From Scilla litardierei (lineage: Eukaryota; Streptophyta; Magnoliopsida; Asparagales; Asparagaceae), in the NCBI GenBank assembly GCA_030789695.1, contig CM061140.1:170834319-170898318 (forward strand): 64,000 nucleotides of DNA. The letters are read 5' to 3'. The notes beneath the pieces are model-generated. The model was not told where the DNA came from. It was given only the letters and a program-made list of their open reading frames with translations, and made no database searches. A program made the translations under genes and the position numbers. Shown piece after piece: positions 23,330 to 34,900 of the stretch. The first letter of the stretch is position 1, and each line of letters begins with the position of its first letter.

Positions 23330-23725
23330 TCAGACATGAGCCTGACGGCCGAGCAGGAGGTCGGCTCGCTGGGGGATTTGCCCCCAGCCTTGCGGTCTGT
23401 TTCGATGGTTGGCCCGCTGGGGGAGTTGCCCCAGCCTTTCAGGCGGTTGCCGTGATCGGCCTGCTGGGGAAGCTACCCACATCCCTACAGTTGGTCGTAG
23501 TGATCGGCCTATTGGGGGATTTGCCCCCATCTGTCTGGGCGATCATAGTGATCGGCCTGCTTGGGGAGTTGCCCCGGCCTTACGGTTGATCGGAGTGATC
23601 GGCATAATGGGGGTTGCCCCCAGCCTTACAGTCGATCGTTGTGATCGGCTTGCTGGGGGAGTTGCACCCAGCCTTACGGTTGATTGGAGTGATCGGCCTG
23701 CTGGGAGAGATGCACCCAGCCTTAC
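23330..23725 (+). repeat. Hairpin minisatellite, right part
   Basis: Seven to eight degenerate units of about 45-65 bp each contain an inverted repeat around the words GCTGGGGG and CCCCCAGC. The cleanest is GCTGGGGG-ATTTG-CCCCCAGC near 23368. Others have loops such as AGTTG or longer, and shorter stems. Units are joined by GATCGGCCTG-type spacers. It continues the array at 15130-15280. Confidence 0.75.
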
Positions 23726-23726
23726 G

Positions 23727-23865
23727 GCCGAAATTGTTGTTCTACGCCGAAATTGTTGTTCTGTGCCGAAGGCACCCATGCCGCATTTGTTGTTCTGTGA
23801 CGAAGGCGCATGCGCCGAATTGTTGTTCCGCACCGAAGGCGCACGTGCCACTAAATATTTTTACG
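23727..23865 (+). repeat. Tandem repeat, about 35-bp unit
   Basis: About four degenerate copies contain CCGAAATTGTTGTTCTGTG, with GAAGGCGCA words in the later units. The array directly follows the hairpin minisatellite and is noncoding. Confidence 0.6.
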
Positions 23866-23948
23866 CTAATGTGTTGTTATTTTAAATTTTGGTTATGGAA
23901 ATAATTTTTTGGGGAACAAAGATTTCGCGAAGGAAAATCTTAAATGAA

Positions 23949-23979
23949 CCGTGCCCGCGGGCACGGGTTATGACTAGTG

Positions 23980-24011
<32 letters not shown>
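23949..24011. repeat. 18-bp palindrome and (AC)n microsatellite
   Basis: CCGTGCCCGCGGGCACGG at 23949-23966 is a perfect palindrome. A run of about 15 AC dinucleotides follows at 23982-24011. Confidence 0.85.
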
Positions 24012-24014
<3 letters not shown>

Positions 24015-24019
24015 GTGTT

Positions 24020-25330
24020 ATTATGAGATGTTGAGCTCAAATCCTTATTGTGAGCTGGACAATATTGACCGTTGGATTTGCGTTGAGGGCTCAGATCTAT
24101 CTTAAACTGATTGCAGCGCACGTGCTCCCCAGCCCGCAGCAATTCACGAGTGCCAAGTCACAAATCTTCCTCTAGCAATCACCTCAGACCGCCCACCCTT
24201 TTTCCCTCTGGCGATCAACTCTCGCCCCCATCCTCTTCCTCTCAACCAGCTCTTAAGATCCCCAGCCTCCCATCTTCTCTGGCTCACTACTCGATCATCT
24301 CTCGAGGTCCCCAAGCCCTAGATCTCCGTCCCCAAGCCTCTAGATATATATAAACAACAACAGAAAAATATTTTTTGTGGATTTCTGAGTTTCTTGCATT
24401 TTGATATTGGGTGGTTGCAGGGGATGAAATCCAAAACAGAACCTCACTTTCGTTTATGTTCAAAAATTTGATGACTAGTAATTGCATGTTCTCGGATGTG
24501 AAAATAGAAATGAGGCAAGTTTTGAAATGATTTTTGTTTTGTTATTTGTACGCGAGTATTGAGATTTGAAAGCTGTAGGTCTTTTGCCATATTCTTCGTA
24601 CAATGTAGTTCTGGCGTTTCCATTGAAACAGTCAATGTTTAATGGCCATTTTTCTTGGATGTGTTGTCTAAGTGTTTAGAATAGAGTGATGTGGATGCAT
24701 GTTAACTGCAATTACCTATTACCATGAGGTACTTGAAGTACATAGAAATTCATTTGAAAAATTGGGAAACGATCTACTAAAGTTAAATGACCATGCACTG
24801 CAACTCCTGCGGTGCATTTAGCATTGTCCAAGTTAAATTGATTTCTTAGAAATAAAAGGAATGGGTGCTCCTTGCTTGTTGTTCTGAACTAAATTTTTTG
24901 CGCCCAGATATACTTTTCTCATTTCTTATATCTGATAGTCTCCGATATATGTTAAACTTCTGGAAAATTTTAAGTGCATGTTGCAAATTCAGCTATCTGC
25001 TTAAAGTTGAAATGTTTATTTTGATTATGATAATGTTACAGGAATTGGTGTCATATCCTCTTTTTGCATCTTTTTTCTATGTACACTAATTATGGTCAAA
25101 CGTTCTCTGACTGCTTCAAGTTGATTACTGTCACTGCAAAATATATATGCTCCTTTAGTTGTGTGGTATTTTGAAACTTCTGTTTTATGCTGTTTTTTAA
25201 ATATTTAGTTGGCAGGACAGTATACCCACTCTTGCATATGGATCATCTTATTTGCATGAACAAATTGTTGCTATACTTGTCAGGTGTCTTGACCATTCGT
25301 AAGCATTATGTCATAACAAGAGTTTGAGTT
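24020..25330 (+). other. Possible gene fragment: 5' leader and intron-like sequence
   Basis: The stretch 24110-24340 is a C/T-rich leader-like segment with CAAGCCCTAGATCTCC, a composition common in plant 5' UTRs. AT-rich intron-like sequence follows. At 25209-25283 a 75-base segment sits between a TTTAG acceptor-like and a CAG/GTGTC donor-like site. It reads WQDSIPTLAYGSSYLHEQIV in one frame. I do not recognise the protein. This may be a captured or broken host gene rather than a working one. Confidence 0.25.
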
Positions 25331-25369
25331 TGTTTTAAAAAAAGTTTGTTTAAATAAAAAAACCTTGTT

Positions 25370-25585
25370 TACCTCAATGTGTGGAGGTGTCTAGCTAAAG
25401 TTCTTTTACCAGAACCTAAGAAAAGAAAATTAGGTCATAAAACCTTTGATTGCATGTTTATTGGCTATGCTCAAAATAGTGCTTCATATAGATTCCTAGT
25501 TGTTAGAAGTGAGCTAAATATCATGAAGCCTAACACTATTGTTGAAACCAAGTATGCTGATTTCTTTGAGCACATGATATGTTAG
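25370..25585 (+). pseudogene. Copia integrase C-terminal fragment
   Basis: The frame reads MWRCLAKVLLPEPKKRKLG and then FDCMFIGYAQNSASYRFLV. This is the conserved segment after the copia integrase core (W-G-C-x-A-x-V ... K-x-G-x-K-x-x-x-C-x-F-I-G-Y ... Y-R-F). It stops at 25583. The DDE core is not visible upstream. It may belong to the same element as the RNase H remnant at 28280-28830, with the LTR at about 25837-28216 inserted between them. Confidence 0.85.
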
Positions 25586-26299
25586 GTTGACTTCTGCACC
25601 TCACTCATCGCACACTTCAGATGCACACATGTGCATGCATATCAAGAGAATCAACAAAAACACTGTTATCTGCATGTTCATATTATTAATGTGCGTGAGA
25701 CTGTGAAGATATTGTCTAACAGTAAGCATCTGATGGAAACGTTTCTTGGTCTTTCACTCCACCATCAAAACTTTCTTTCCTAAGTAATGAAGAGTAAGAA
25801 TATGAAACCTTTTTCTCGGTGATAACTGATAAGTGATGGAGGTGATGGGCCTCTTACTTCACTTCTTTTTTGATAAGTGTCTAGGTGATCCTTATCTTGA
25901 AGCTAAGTAATGTTGAGTATTGGACTTCTCCCTACTTGGTGTTAATGATGAGCAAACATAAATACGTGTAACTAATCCCCTATTTTGCAGTTAATCCATT
26001 GCCTAAGCTTATTATGTAGATCTACTTGCAATAGATGATACTCAAAGATTATTGAAAGCAAATGAAATGGATTGGATGATCGTAGATGGTGATTGAAGCT
26101 CCTAAAAGACTTCAAGCTCATGCGTTGGATAGAAGAGAGAATTCGTCAAATATAACTTTCTTCTTTCTCTTCTAGTATGTAGCTTAGAAGTAGAACTTTG
26201 TTGGAGCGCACACACATCTTCATTTCAGTCTTAGGATATCATTAGATCAACCCTCCTTAGACTCCAATTCATTTCTAGCTAGATTGTGCATGTCATGTT

Positions 26300-27445
26300 T
26301 ATAACAATCGACTGCTGAACAACTTACAGACGCTTGTCTCAAAAACAGTCGACTGTGTTTTGTTCTACAGTCGTTTGTTATGCACAAACTGTTTGAGTCT
26401 AGCTTTGGGCTTCTCTGTTTTAACTCTCACAGGCGACTTATGAACGATTCACAGGCGCATGTTCCAAGTGACAGTCGACTATGCTTTGTTAATCAGTCGT
26501 CTGTCTATATTTAGCCCAAAATCTATTTCTCTGTTAACTCTGACCAGTCGACTTATGTTGAATTCACAGTCGACTGTCCAATGGAACAGTCGAATGTCAA
26601 TACTTCAACAGTCGTCTATCCTTGAGCCTATTTGATGACTCAACTCTCTGGAAAATCTCAGGGTTTTGACAGTTGTCTATAGAAGGAATTACAGTCGCCT
26701 GTTCTGGTTAACAGTCGACTGTCTTCTCTTCATCAGTCGGCTGTCCTGTTCTCCCTAGGGATGGCAGTAATGGCCTGACCCACCCGGCCTGACCGGCCCG
26801 ACCCGGTTTTGACCCGGCCCGACCCGGCTCGCAGCCGGGTCGGGGCAAGCTTGGGCTTTGTATGCACCCCGACCCGCCCCGGCCCGCCCCAGTAAACTAT
26901 AGAGGTTCTAAAAACCCCTTACTATTTTGATGTGGATTATGCAGTCAGCGAATAACTCATAACTCATACTTTATTCCACGGTTCTCCTAATTGGGCTAAT
27001 TCCCAATTCCAAATTACCAAATAAATCAAAATTCTCCCAATTCACAAATAAACTTTTTATTTCGGATTCATATGGATGGCACTAATGACCTGACCCGACC
27101 CGGCCCGACCCGGTTTTGGTAAGAAAGAACACGCACAGCCCTGGCAGGCGACCCGCCCCGCCCCGGCCTGTAGATGGGTCGGTGCAAGCTTGGGTAGTTA
27201 ATTACCCGCTCGCCCCGCAATATTATCATTCCTAGTTCTCCCAGACGTTTTCTAGATTTCATCAACTTACCCATCTTACGACGAGTCGCCTCTAGTAGGA
27301 TTTACAGTCGTCTGTTGGTTCAACAGTCGACTGTATATCCCTCATCAGTCGACTGTCCACGTGGTAAGTTATCGTTATGAATTCTCACCTACCCTCTCTG
27401 ACTGTGCAGCAGTCGACTGTGGATTCGTCAACAGTCGACTGTCGC
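26300..27445. repeat. Cluster of ACAGTCGACTGT palindromes
   Basis: About 20 exact or near copies of the 12-bp palindrome occur at irregular spacing, split by the MITE at 26756-27234. Exact or nearly exact ones are near 26347, 26565, 26711, 27321, 27343, 27410 and 27431. Others differ by one or two bases in the core (for example ACAGTCGTCTGT and ACAGTCGCCTGT). Confidence 0.85.
26756..27234. mobile_element. hAT-type MITE with CCCGACCC-rich interior, 8-bp TSD GTTCTCCC
   Basis: The start TAGGGATGGCAGTAAT and the end ATTATCATTCCTA form imperfect terminal inverted repeats. They are flanked by GTTCTCCC on both sides (26748-26755 and 27235-27242). The interior has CCCGACCCGG-type words at both ends and an AT-rich centre. 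A second internal ATGGATGGCACTAATG word near 27071 resembles the terminus. Confidence 0.9.
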
Positions 27446-28279
27446 GGGCGTATCCGTTGAGTTTTTCCTCACGAATTTCAAAGGGGTTTTTGCTGATTTT
27501 GGTTGAAGGGTTTGAGAAACCTATATAAGAAACCTCTACTATTCCATTGAAAGGCTAATGATCTAAAATCTCTCTTGCTAAAAGATCAAGCTTTCATTCT
27601 CTCAAGATCAAAGCTCTCAAGCTCTAAAGCCCTAGATTTCTAATCTTCTATCTCTTGCTCTCCAACTCAGAACTAAAGAGAAATCTTCTAGGCATTTGGT
27701 GCAGTCAAGAAAAAGGGCTTTCCTCTCTTCCAAGAGAGTCTTCTTAACACACAACACCTTCTCCTTCAAGTTTTACTTCAAGGCATAGGTGATTGTAAGT
27801 GTTGCTTAATTTCATATTTCATAACTTTCGTTATTTGAATTTACTCTCGGGTTGTGAGAGTGGTTTGCTTACTTCCAAGTTGTGGGAGTCAAGGTCAATC
27901 GATTGTATTTCGATTTCACTTGTAGGGTTGCTACAAGTGGGTTTTAAGGGAAACTCAAGTTGGGGTTCTAACTTGAATATCCGGTTGTTAACGGGGTGGA
28001 AGGGACGTAGGATTACCGGGAATAAGTCGGGAAGTGACTTGGGTAATCCGAACCCTTGAAACATCCTTGCGTTTGCATTTGTTTCAATTTGGGTTTATTT
28101 TCTATTCCGTACTATTTGTTGGTTAGGAATTTAAATTGGTGTAACTATCTTTTTAAATTGCATAAACATTATTCAACCCTCCTTCTAGTGTTTTCCCCAT
28201 AGGCAGGGTCCTTACAAGTAACCCCACTATAGCTTAGGTAAATGATCGGTTTACTCTTGATAGAATTTAATTTTTTTTG

Positions 28280-28830
28280 TCAGAAAGGAAATCTAGTATA
28301 TAGATTGTTTTTTCGTGGCGATCCATCAGTTTTAGAAGGTTTTACTGATGCAAACTAGATCTCAAATTCAGATGAACTTAAATCCACAAGTGTTATGTTT
28401 GTACACTTGGTGGATGTGTGGTGTCTTAGAAATCATCCAAGCAAACATGTATTGCTCGATCTACTATGGAGTCCAAGTTTATTGTCTTGGAGAAGGCATG
28501 TAGTGAAGCCGAATGGCTTAAGAACCTTCTTGGTGATCTTACCATTTGTGAAAAATCGGTACCGTCTGTGTCTATCCAGTGAGATAGTCAAGCTGCAATT
28601 GCGAAAGCCAGAAATAAAATTTTTAATGGGAAAAGTAAGCTTATACGCCTAAGGCACTCTATTGTGAGGCCGCTGCTAGATCATGGGATTGTGTCCCTGG
28701 ATTATGTTAGGTCAGAGATGAATTTGGTAGATCCTCTGAAAAAACCACTAAATAGGAAGTTATTGGAAAGTAAAACATAGGTCAAGAGTGATGGCAACCC
28801 AACATATGTGATTGATGATCTCATGAAGTA
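28280..28830 (+). pseudogene. Copia RNase H fragment
   Basis: Reading across two or three frames gives LEGFTDAN, SDELKSTS, KQTCIARSTMESKFIVLEKA, EAEWLKNLL, then DSQAAIAKA, LIRLRHSIV and NLVDPLKKPLNRKL. These are the conserved blocks of the Ty1-copia RNase H domain up to the polyprotein end (near 28830). Stops (one replacing the residue after SVSIQ) and frameshifts show that it is dead. It is followed by a 3' untranslated stretch and the LTR at 29379. Confidence 0.88.
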
Positions 28831-29378
28831 GGTTTATACTGGTAATAACAAGTCACGTGTTGATCGTGAGGAGCACTATCATTATGTTCATGTCCCTTAC
28901 CTATGGCGTAGATAGTGTTATCGACGATGAGAGAGGATGAGCATATGGCTCTTAATGGAAACCATAGCCCTTGTTGGGTGGTGTGTATAATCGTCGAGTA
29001 CACTTGATGGGTCCACCTATATGGGTGTGGAAGTGTGGCCGCTTCCTATGCGAATATGGGTACATTCGCTAGAGCACTCATGAAAATCCAGGTATGGCAC
29101 ATGGCGGAAACTTGCCAACCCGTAAGAGCAAGCAACTATTCATTAATGATTCAATATGAGTTGTGAGTCAATGTTTTACAATAAAGGAGATTGGTTCATA
29201 GAAACTATATGTTTCACCAACTTGTTGTAAAACACACATTCATTCCCTAAGTAATGGTTCATAGACCGAAATTCACCATTGCTAATGTATTGAATTGCCG
29301 TATTCGATCGCACATCGATTTTGTTCTTCTTCTTGGATTCTTATATCCTTACCTTTGAATTTTGAAATATTGGGGGAT

Positions 29379-30157
29379 TGTTGGATATTTTGGTTTATTT
29401 CTTCAATTCAAAGCATTGTTTTTAGTCCTACATTGGATGTGAGAACTCTCTTGTTGGAGTTTATAATAGACTCTTTCTTAATGGGCTATTGGACTTGTAT
29501 ATGGGCTAGGAATGAGGGGAAGCTCGCGTGTGCATGAGCCCAAGCGGGGGGTCGAGCCCAAATCGGGTTGAGCCGAATGGAAAATGTGGGCGACGGATCC
29601 GGAAACCCTTAGTGTGTGTGCACTGGCTTCGCGCCTACGCGGGAGGGTTCACGGGTGCGCGCGCGAAGTGCCCAAATTTTGGATCATGTTTTTTTTAGCC
29701 CTTTTGTTTTAAAGAGTATTAAAAGCCCATTACGTTGTCAACAGACATATCTTTTGTTTTAATTGATGTTTAATTTCGAAGCAGTAATTTTCTGTATTAA
29801 AGCTGATTAAGTTCTCAAACCGCCATTTTTCTTATTAAATGGCTGAATTACAACAGTCCTTTTTCACATCTATATATACTCAGCATATCAAGAGAATTGG
29901 GCTGCTGACATTGATTCTCTTCCTCCACAGAATTTCCCGTTGCTTTTGCTATTCTGTTGTTCGCTTCTGCGACACTTACAATGCCGTTGCCGTTGAATCC
30001 TGGAGGGTAGCCGCTGGACCTGCCTGCACCGAGTTTTCACTCTGAGTTGCGGAAATCTACTTTTAAGGACAGTGCCTAGCACGCCTCGGCTGATAAGTCT
30101 TTTCTTTTCCCATCTTATTAAATTGCATCATCCACTAATCTCTCAAAATTTCCAACA
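29379..30157 (+). repeat. 3' LTR of the copia remnant
   Basis: A purine tract (ATTGGGGGAT, 29369-29378) precedes TGTTGGATATTTTGG. The LTR ends near TTTCCAACA (30157). It directly follows the RNase H remnant in the expected order. The transcribed part begins after an ATATATACTC word near 29870. The matching 5' LTR is not in the window. Confidence 0.75.
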
Positions 30158-30880
30158 GTGGCAACAACGTGAAGAATCTTATCTACACTTCCACTTGCGT
30201 CCTCGTCACCAACTTTCGGCATTCGAATGCGATCCCATACTCCCTCCACGTTTTAAAGGTGGAGAGATCGGCCATCAGACTAAACCCACTCTCTATTTTT
30301 TTTTTAAAATTTTATTTTAGTAGTTTATTTGTATTTGTATATTCATATTCTGAAGTTGAATAAGTGAATCCTGATCCAAGTTTGGCTCGGGCTTGCTGCA
30401 ACGTTTCTCAAGCTTGTTAATTTAAATGAACCAAGTTTGACCAAAATTTTAAACCCCGTCAGATAAACCAACGTGCATGAGCAAACTAATACTCCGCTCG
30501 CTCCTTCCAATTTATGGCCCTAAATTAAGTAAAGGGTATTGATCTTGGTTGGTCCTGTTATTTGGGCCCACTTCTCATACTTGGGAACAAAAACCTCAGC
30601 CCAGTACTGTATTTAATTTCGGCCCAGTCTAAATGACACCAACCTTAAACAATAATTTTGTTTGTCTTTGTCCTTTTGCCGCGCTAACCTCTTTTATTCC
30701 TCTCTTTTGACGTCGTGCCTTATATGTGTTCGACAAAATGCCTCTGAGACAATCAAGCAACAAATCAACAAACTGTTCTTACCGCAAAGAAAAAGCTCGA
30801 GAATCCAGATATCATGGTATCCCGATACAAATAAGAATAAAGCACAAAGACTAATTAAGCATCTCACTCCATTCCAAACT
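30158..30880. other. Intergenic / 3' flank of the alcohol oxidase gene
   Basis: I see no gene or repeat structure here. The right part (30700-30880) is probably the 3' untranslated region of the minus-strand gene. Confidence 0.4.
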
Positions 30881-33796
30881 TTATCTGCTCATACTATCAC
30901 TCTTCTTCTTCTTGATCTTCCGCCTCAGCTTCTCAATCACCGCCTGCGCGGTGCAGTACGCGATCGCCTGCACCGTCACCATCGGATTCACCCCCAGCGC
31001 CGTCGGAAACACGCTCGCATCTGCCACGTACAGCCCCTCCACCTCCCACGCCTCCCCCTCCGGGCTCACCGCCGACGTCTCCGGGCTTGCCCCCATCCTG
31101 CAGCTCCCCATCTGATGAGCCGAACATATCGGCGTCGAGAAGCCCCTCAGCCTTCTCTTGCTCGCCCCCTTCACGAACCCCTCGAACTCGTGCGAGCTCG
31201 CGGTCTTGACATTCAGCCTGTCCCCCTTGCAGTGATGCGTCCCGACCTCGATCGCCCCCGCGGCCGCCGCTATCCTCAGCATCCTCTCCACCCCCTTCTG
31301 CAAGCTCTCCTCGTCCGCGCTGTCCATTTGGTACCTGATCCACCCCGTCGACGAGTCCACGCTCCCCGATCCCTTGTCCCTCGCCAGCGCCAGCATGTGC
31401 GCCGTGCTCGCGAACCGCGTCATCCTGTCCTTGAAATCGCCACCGGAGACCCACGGGGTCAGCACCGAGAACATGCCCGGGTGAAGCTGGGGCGTCTGTA
31501 TCATGGCCCCGTATCCGGTCGTGCCGGCGTTGTACACCACCGGCGACATCGCGGTCATTATCCCGCCCTCGTAGCTCTTCTTCTTATCGTTGGGGAAATA
31601 TCCCCAGACCATGACCACCGGGTGCAGATGCAGGTTCTTTCCAATGTGCGCGTTCTTGAGCCCGCTGTTCCTCAGCAACACGGGGGTGTTTAGTGCCCCG
31701 CAGGCGACTACGGTGACCTTCGCCTCGACCACGCAGCTCTCCTTCTCGCCGGTCCACCCGTTCTCGTACTCGAACCTCACCCCGGTCGCCACGCCCCTCC
31801 TCCTCTTTCTTTTCGCCGTAGTCACGCTGGTTGCCGTGCACCCAGGAAGGACGACGCCGTTGCCAGAATCGAGCATGTCGACGAGCCACGTCTCGGCGGT
31901 GCCTTTCTTGCGGCCGTCCCTGCAGCCGAAGCAGCACCACCCGCAGTGGTGATCTCTCGGCGAGTTCCTCGGGATGTTCTTCACCGGGTACCCCAGCTCC
32001 TCGCACCCTCGCCTTAGCACGGAGTTATTCAGGCTGTCGTCGTCCACCTCCCCCTGAACTCCCATCCTCTCGCACACCGCATCCAACGCTTGATTGTATG
32101 CGTAGCTGCCGAAGAGCTCGATGCCGTGCTCGTCGCGCCATTCGGAGATCACGTGCTCCGGGGTGCGGAGGGAGGCGGCCCAGTTGATGGCAGAACCCCC
32201 GCCGACCGTGGAGCCCGAGAGGATCACGACGCCGGTGTCGTTGGTGGCGAGCATGCCGAAGCCCTCGTACATTTGCTCCATGGCGTGGCCTTCTAGAAGA
32301 GTGAGGCTGTTGCGCGCGTGGTAGTTGCCTTTCTCGAGGACGACCACCTTGTAGCCGGCCTGGGCGAGGAGGCCGGCCACGACGCCTCCTCCGGAGCCGG
32401 AGCCCACGACGACGGCGTCGCACTGGATGGTGAGGATGGGCTTTTTATGGGCCATTTTGGGGTGAGGCCGGGTTGTCAGGGAGAGGCCCGCTTGGGAGAG
32501 AGCGGAGGCGATGGAGTTTCTTGAGGAGCTCTCCATGTAGACCATGGCTCTGTAGAGTGGGCCCATGAGCGATTCTTGGTCGCCGTTCGTGGTGGTGGCC
32601 GTGGATTTGATCTGGGCCGTGTGTTCCGGATCGGGCCCACAGTAGCCCAATGCTTTCCATGTTGGATTCTCCTTCTTCTCATCCACCTGCACTCAAATTC
32701 GACAACCCAATGACCATCTGTATCAATCATTTTAACATCACTGATAACCATAGGGAAACTTCCTTTCACGTAGCTATGTCTAATATATCGAAGATTTCCT
32801 ACACGCTAAAGTTCAAATGGTTCATGAGGAGGGATTCCAAACGTCGGGTTTGGAAACCCATTTGCCCAAAACCAGACCGACCCGACCCGTTAACACCCCG
32901 GCCACCAATCAAACGTGGCACGTACATGGACAAGAATCCACTTGCAAAGCCTGGAACAATTAATGAGTCTATGATCCCCCACAGTAGCACCCGGAGAGAA
33001 TCCCATATGCTCTATGATCAACAAAGTACAGATGCGGCACCAATCCAATCCAAAAGTAACTTCTCACACACGTGTGTAAAATTAGAGCACGGATGCACAC
33101 AGGAAGCCAAGCTATAGCAAAAGAGGTTACCTTGGTGAAATGGAAGAGGAGAACAATGGACTTCATCCCCCTGAAGAGCAACCTCAGGAGGTAGAACCAG
33201 GAGGAGGACCAGCCCAGCACGATCTCCTCCCGCCGCCGCTGGTCGACTTCCGCAAACTTCCGGAAGAAGGGGAAGCGGCCCGACAAGCTCTTCGTCCCGC
33301 AGAGCACAAACGTCCCGCACCACGTCGACAACAGCCACAACGCCGCCCGCAACAGCCATCTCATCTCGTGGTGCATCCTCGACCCTATGTACTCCCCCGC
33401 CTGCATCCCCAAATCGCACTTTGCTCCTCACAATCTCATGATATCATTTCAAAATGAAAATAGAGGGAAATTAAGGGGTACAAATATACGTACGGCCTCG
33501 GGCGTGCCCATCATGGAGGCGGAGATTTGGTAGAACGCATCGACGGATTCCTCGTGGGAGCCGCCGGGGAAATCCATAGAGGGAAGGAGGGTGTCGCTGA
33601 TGGCGGCGAGGGAGCCCATCTCGCGCGGCGTGAGGGAGCATGCGGCCGGAGGCTTCGTCCCGATGGCGTCCGGGGCCGCCTCGAGGTCGATGGGAGACCG
33701 CACCAGCAGCGGCTTCTCCGCAACCATCGGAGATTTTGCCCCGTTCATGGCTGTTGCGGTTGTTTGAGATATATCTATGTATCTGTTTGATTTCAT
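30881..33796 (-). CDS. Long-chain-alcohol oxidase (FAO type, GMC oxidoreductase)
   Basis: This enzyme oxidises long-chain fatty alcohols to fatty aldehydes with O2 and FAD. It is membrane-bound in the omega-oxidation/fatty alcohol route. Three exons are inferred, 33796-33494, 33400-33131 and 32686-30881, all in phase 0 with GT-AG introns of 93 and 444 bp. The product is 792 aa from the first ATG or 776 from the second (33748); relatives are about 730-760 aa. Exon 2 carries hydrophobic segments (about residues 115-135 and 170-188). Exon 3 opens at VDEKKENPTWKALGYCGPDP, a family-typical join. The FAD-binding GSGSGGG lies at about residue 286. The C-terminal GMC blocks include SAHQMGSCRMG and VADASVFPTALGVNPM. 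No stop or frameshift interrupts it. Exons are very GC-rich. The four plant FAO classes cannot be told apart safely here. Confidence 0.93.
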
Positions 33797-34900
33797 AGAC
33801 GTGCCCGCTTGTGTATATGTAAGTATTTGGTGTAGCTAGCTAACGCTGCCGCTTAACCCTTACCCGTCTCCATTAATTTAATTTGCTTGCTCGCACAGTC
33901 GCACTATGCTTCCAACAGTGTAACTCGTGCTTTAGAAAACCAAGTTTAATTATACCCACAAATCGTTACTAGTCTCTTTCGCTGGCTCGTGTTTGCAGCT
34001 GGCTGTGTGGGCAATCAAGTTGCTTGGACCCAAATGGAGACTTTAAAAAGTCTAACATAAGTGTGACTGATCAATGGGCGTATGGAAACTCTCACAGTGA
34101 ACGTATTTAAGTTAGCGTAGCGTTGGATGTTTACGTGAAAGAAATTACTAGTGCGCATACATGCATATTACGGGGCTGAGACAGCTATACAGGCCATGGC
34201 AGTTGGCAAGCAAAGTGCCCTGTCGATTTCATAGTTCGAGGTGTGTGATACATGGACACCAACCTTTGGCAGTTGGCAAGCAAACTGCGTCCCTCGGTCG
34301 CTCTCTTCTCTTAAAATTATCTTTTGATAGCCACCAACCGTAGGAGAAAAATTAAGGTATACACCGTTTGCTGTATGTTGGTCAGCGGGAGGCGGGGGAT
34401 ATGTGATTTGTGGCCAATTAATGTGGGTATAGTCTTACAGGTGATGAGCTGGACTTGGAACCAGGCGTCTTGTGATAGTATTGGGTTCGATCATGCTGAA
34501 GTTTTAAAGGATGGGACTTGTTAAGTGTTTTATACACCCTCTATTCGATCAATTGGCTATGACCACGATCAGCCCAAGTTGTTCCAAAGCACTTGGTGAC
34601 CGTGTTATCTGATCTTGTTCAATTGAATTAACGGTAGTTTCTTAGTTACTACTTGTGGCATTACTATTCAAATTGACATAGCTGTATTTATTTACTCACA
34701 TGTTCGCTGATTGTTCTATTTACCAGTAAAGGAAAATGAGTTAATAATGAGATTCCAAATATTTTAGAATGTAATCATGAACTCAATACACAATTTCTAA
34801 GACTGGGAAGCATATGATATCAAACAATACATATCATGATGTTAAGGATTTATAGAAATTTGTACCCACAACGGTTTTACAGGAGAACCGAGGGTTGCCA
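33797..34900. other. Promoter side of the oxidase gene and intergenic DNA
   Basis: No gene is visible. No strong TATA box was found; ACATATACAC on the minus strand near 33815-33825 is the best candidate. A 17-base word, GGCAGTTGGCAAGCAAA, is repeated at 34198 and 34267. Confidence 0.4.

Larger units (their letters stand above)
25837..28216 (+). repeat. Copia LTR (SIRE-like), solo or remnant, with nested MITE
   Basis: The right end is recognisable by homology: ATTCAACCCTCCTTCTAGTG...GGTCCTTACA (28167-28216) parallels the sense-strand end of the copia LTR at 3561-5482. A plus-strand TATATAAG box lies near 27520. The left end is uncertain; TGATGG at about 25837 or 25846 is proposed because the related LTR starts TGATGGG. 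No PBS follows at 28217. The LTR holds about 20 copies of the ACAGTCGACTGT palindrome family and the MITE at 26756-27234. Confidence 0.6.

Noticed and set aside
26300..27445. CRISPR-like array
   Set aside because: The repeated word is a short palindrome at irregular spacing in a plant LTR. Spacers are not of constant length and no cas genes exist.
30912..32524. Long open frames on the plus strand and in other minus frames
   Set aside because: They are shadows caused by the high GC3 of the alcohol oxidase exon, with no family similarity of their own.
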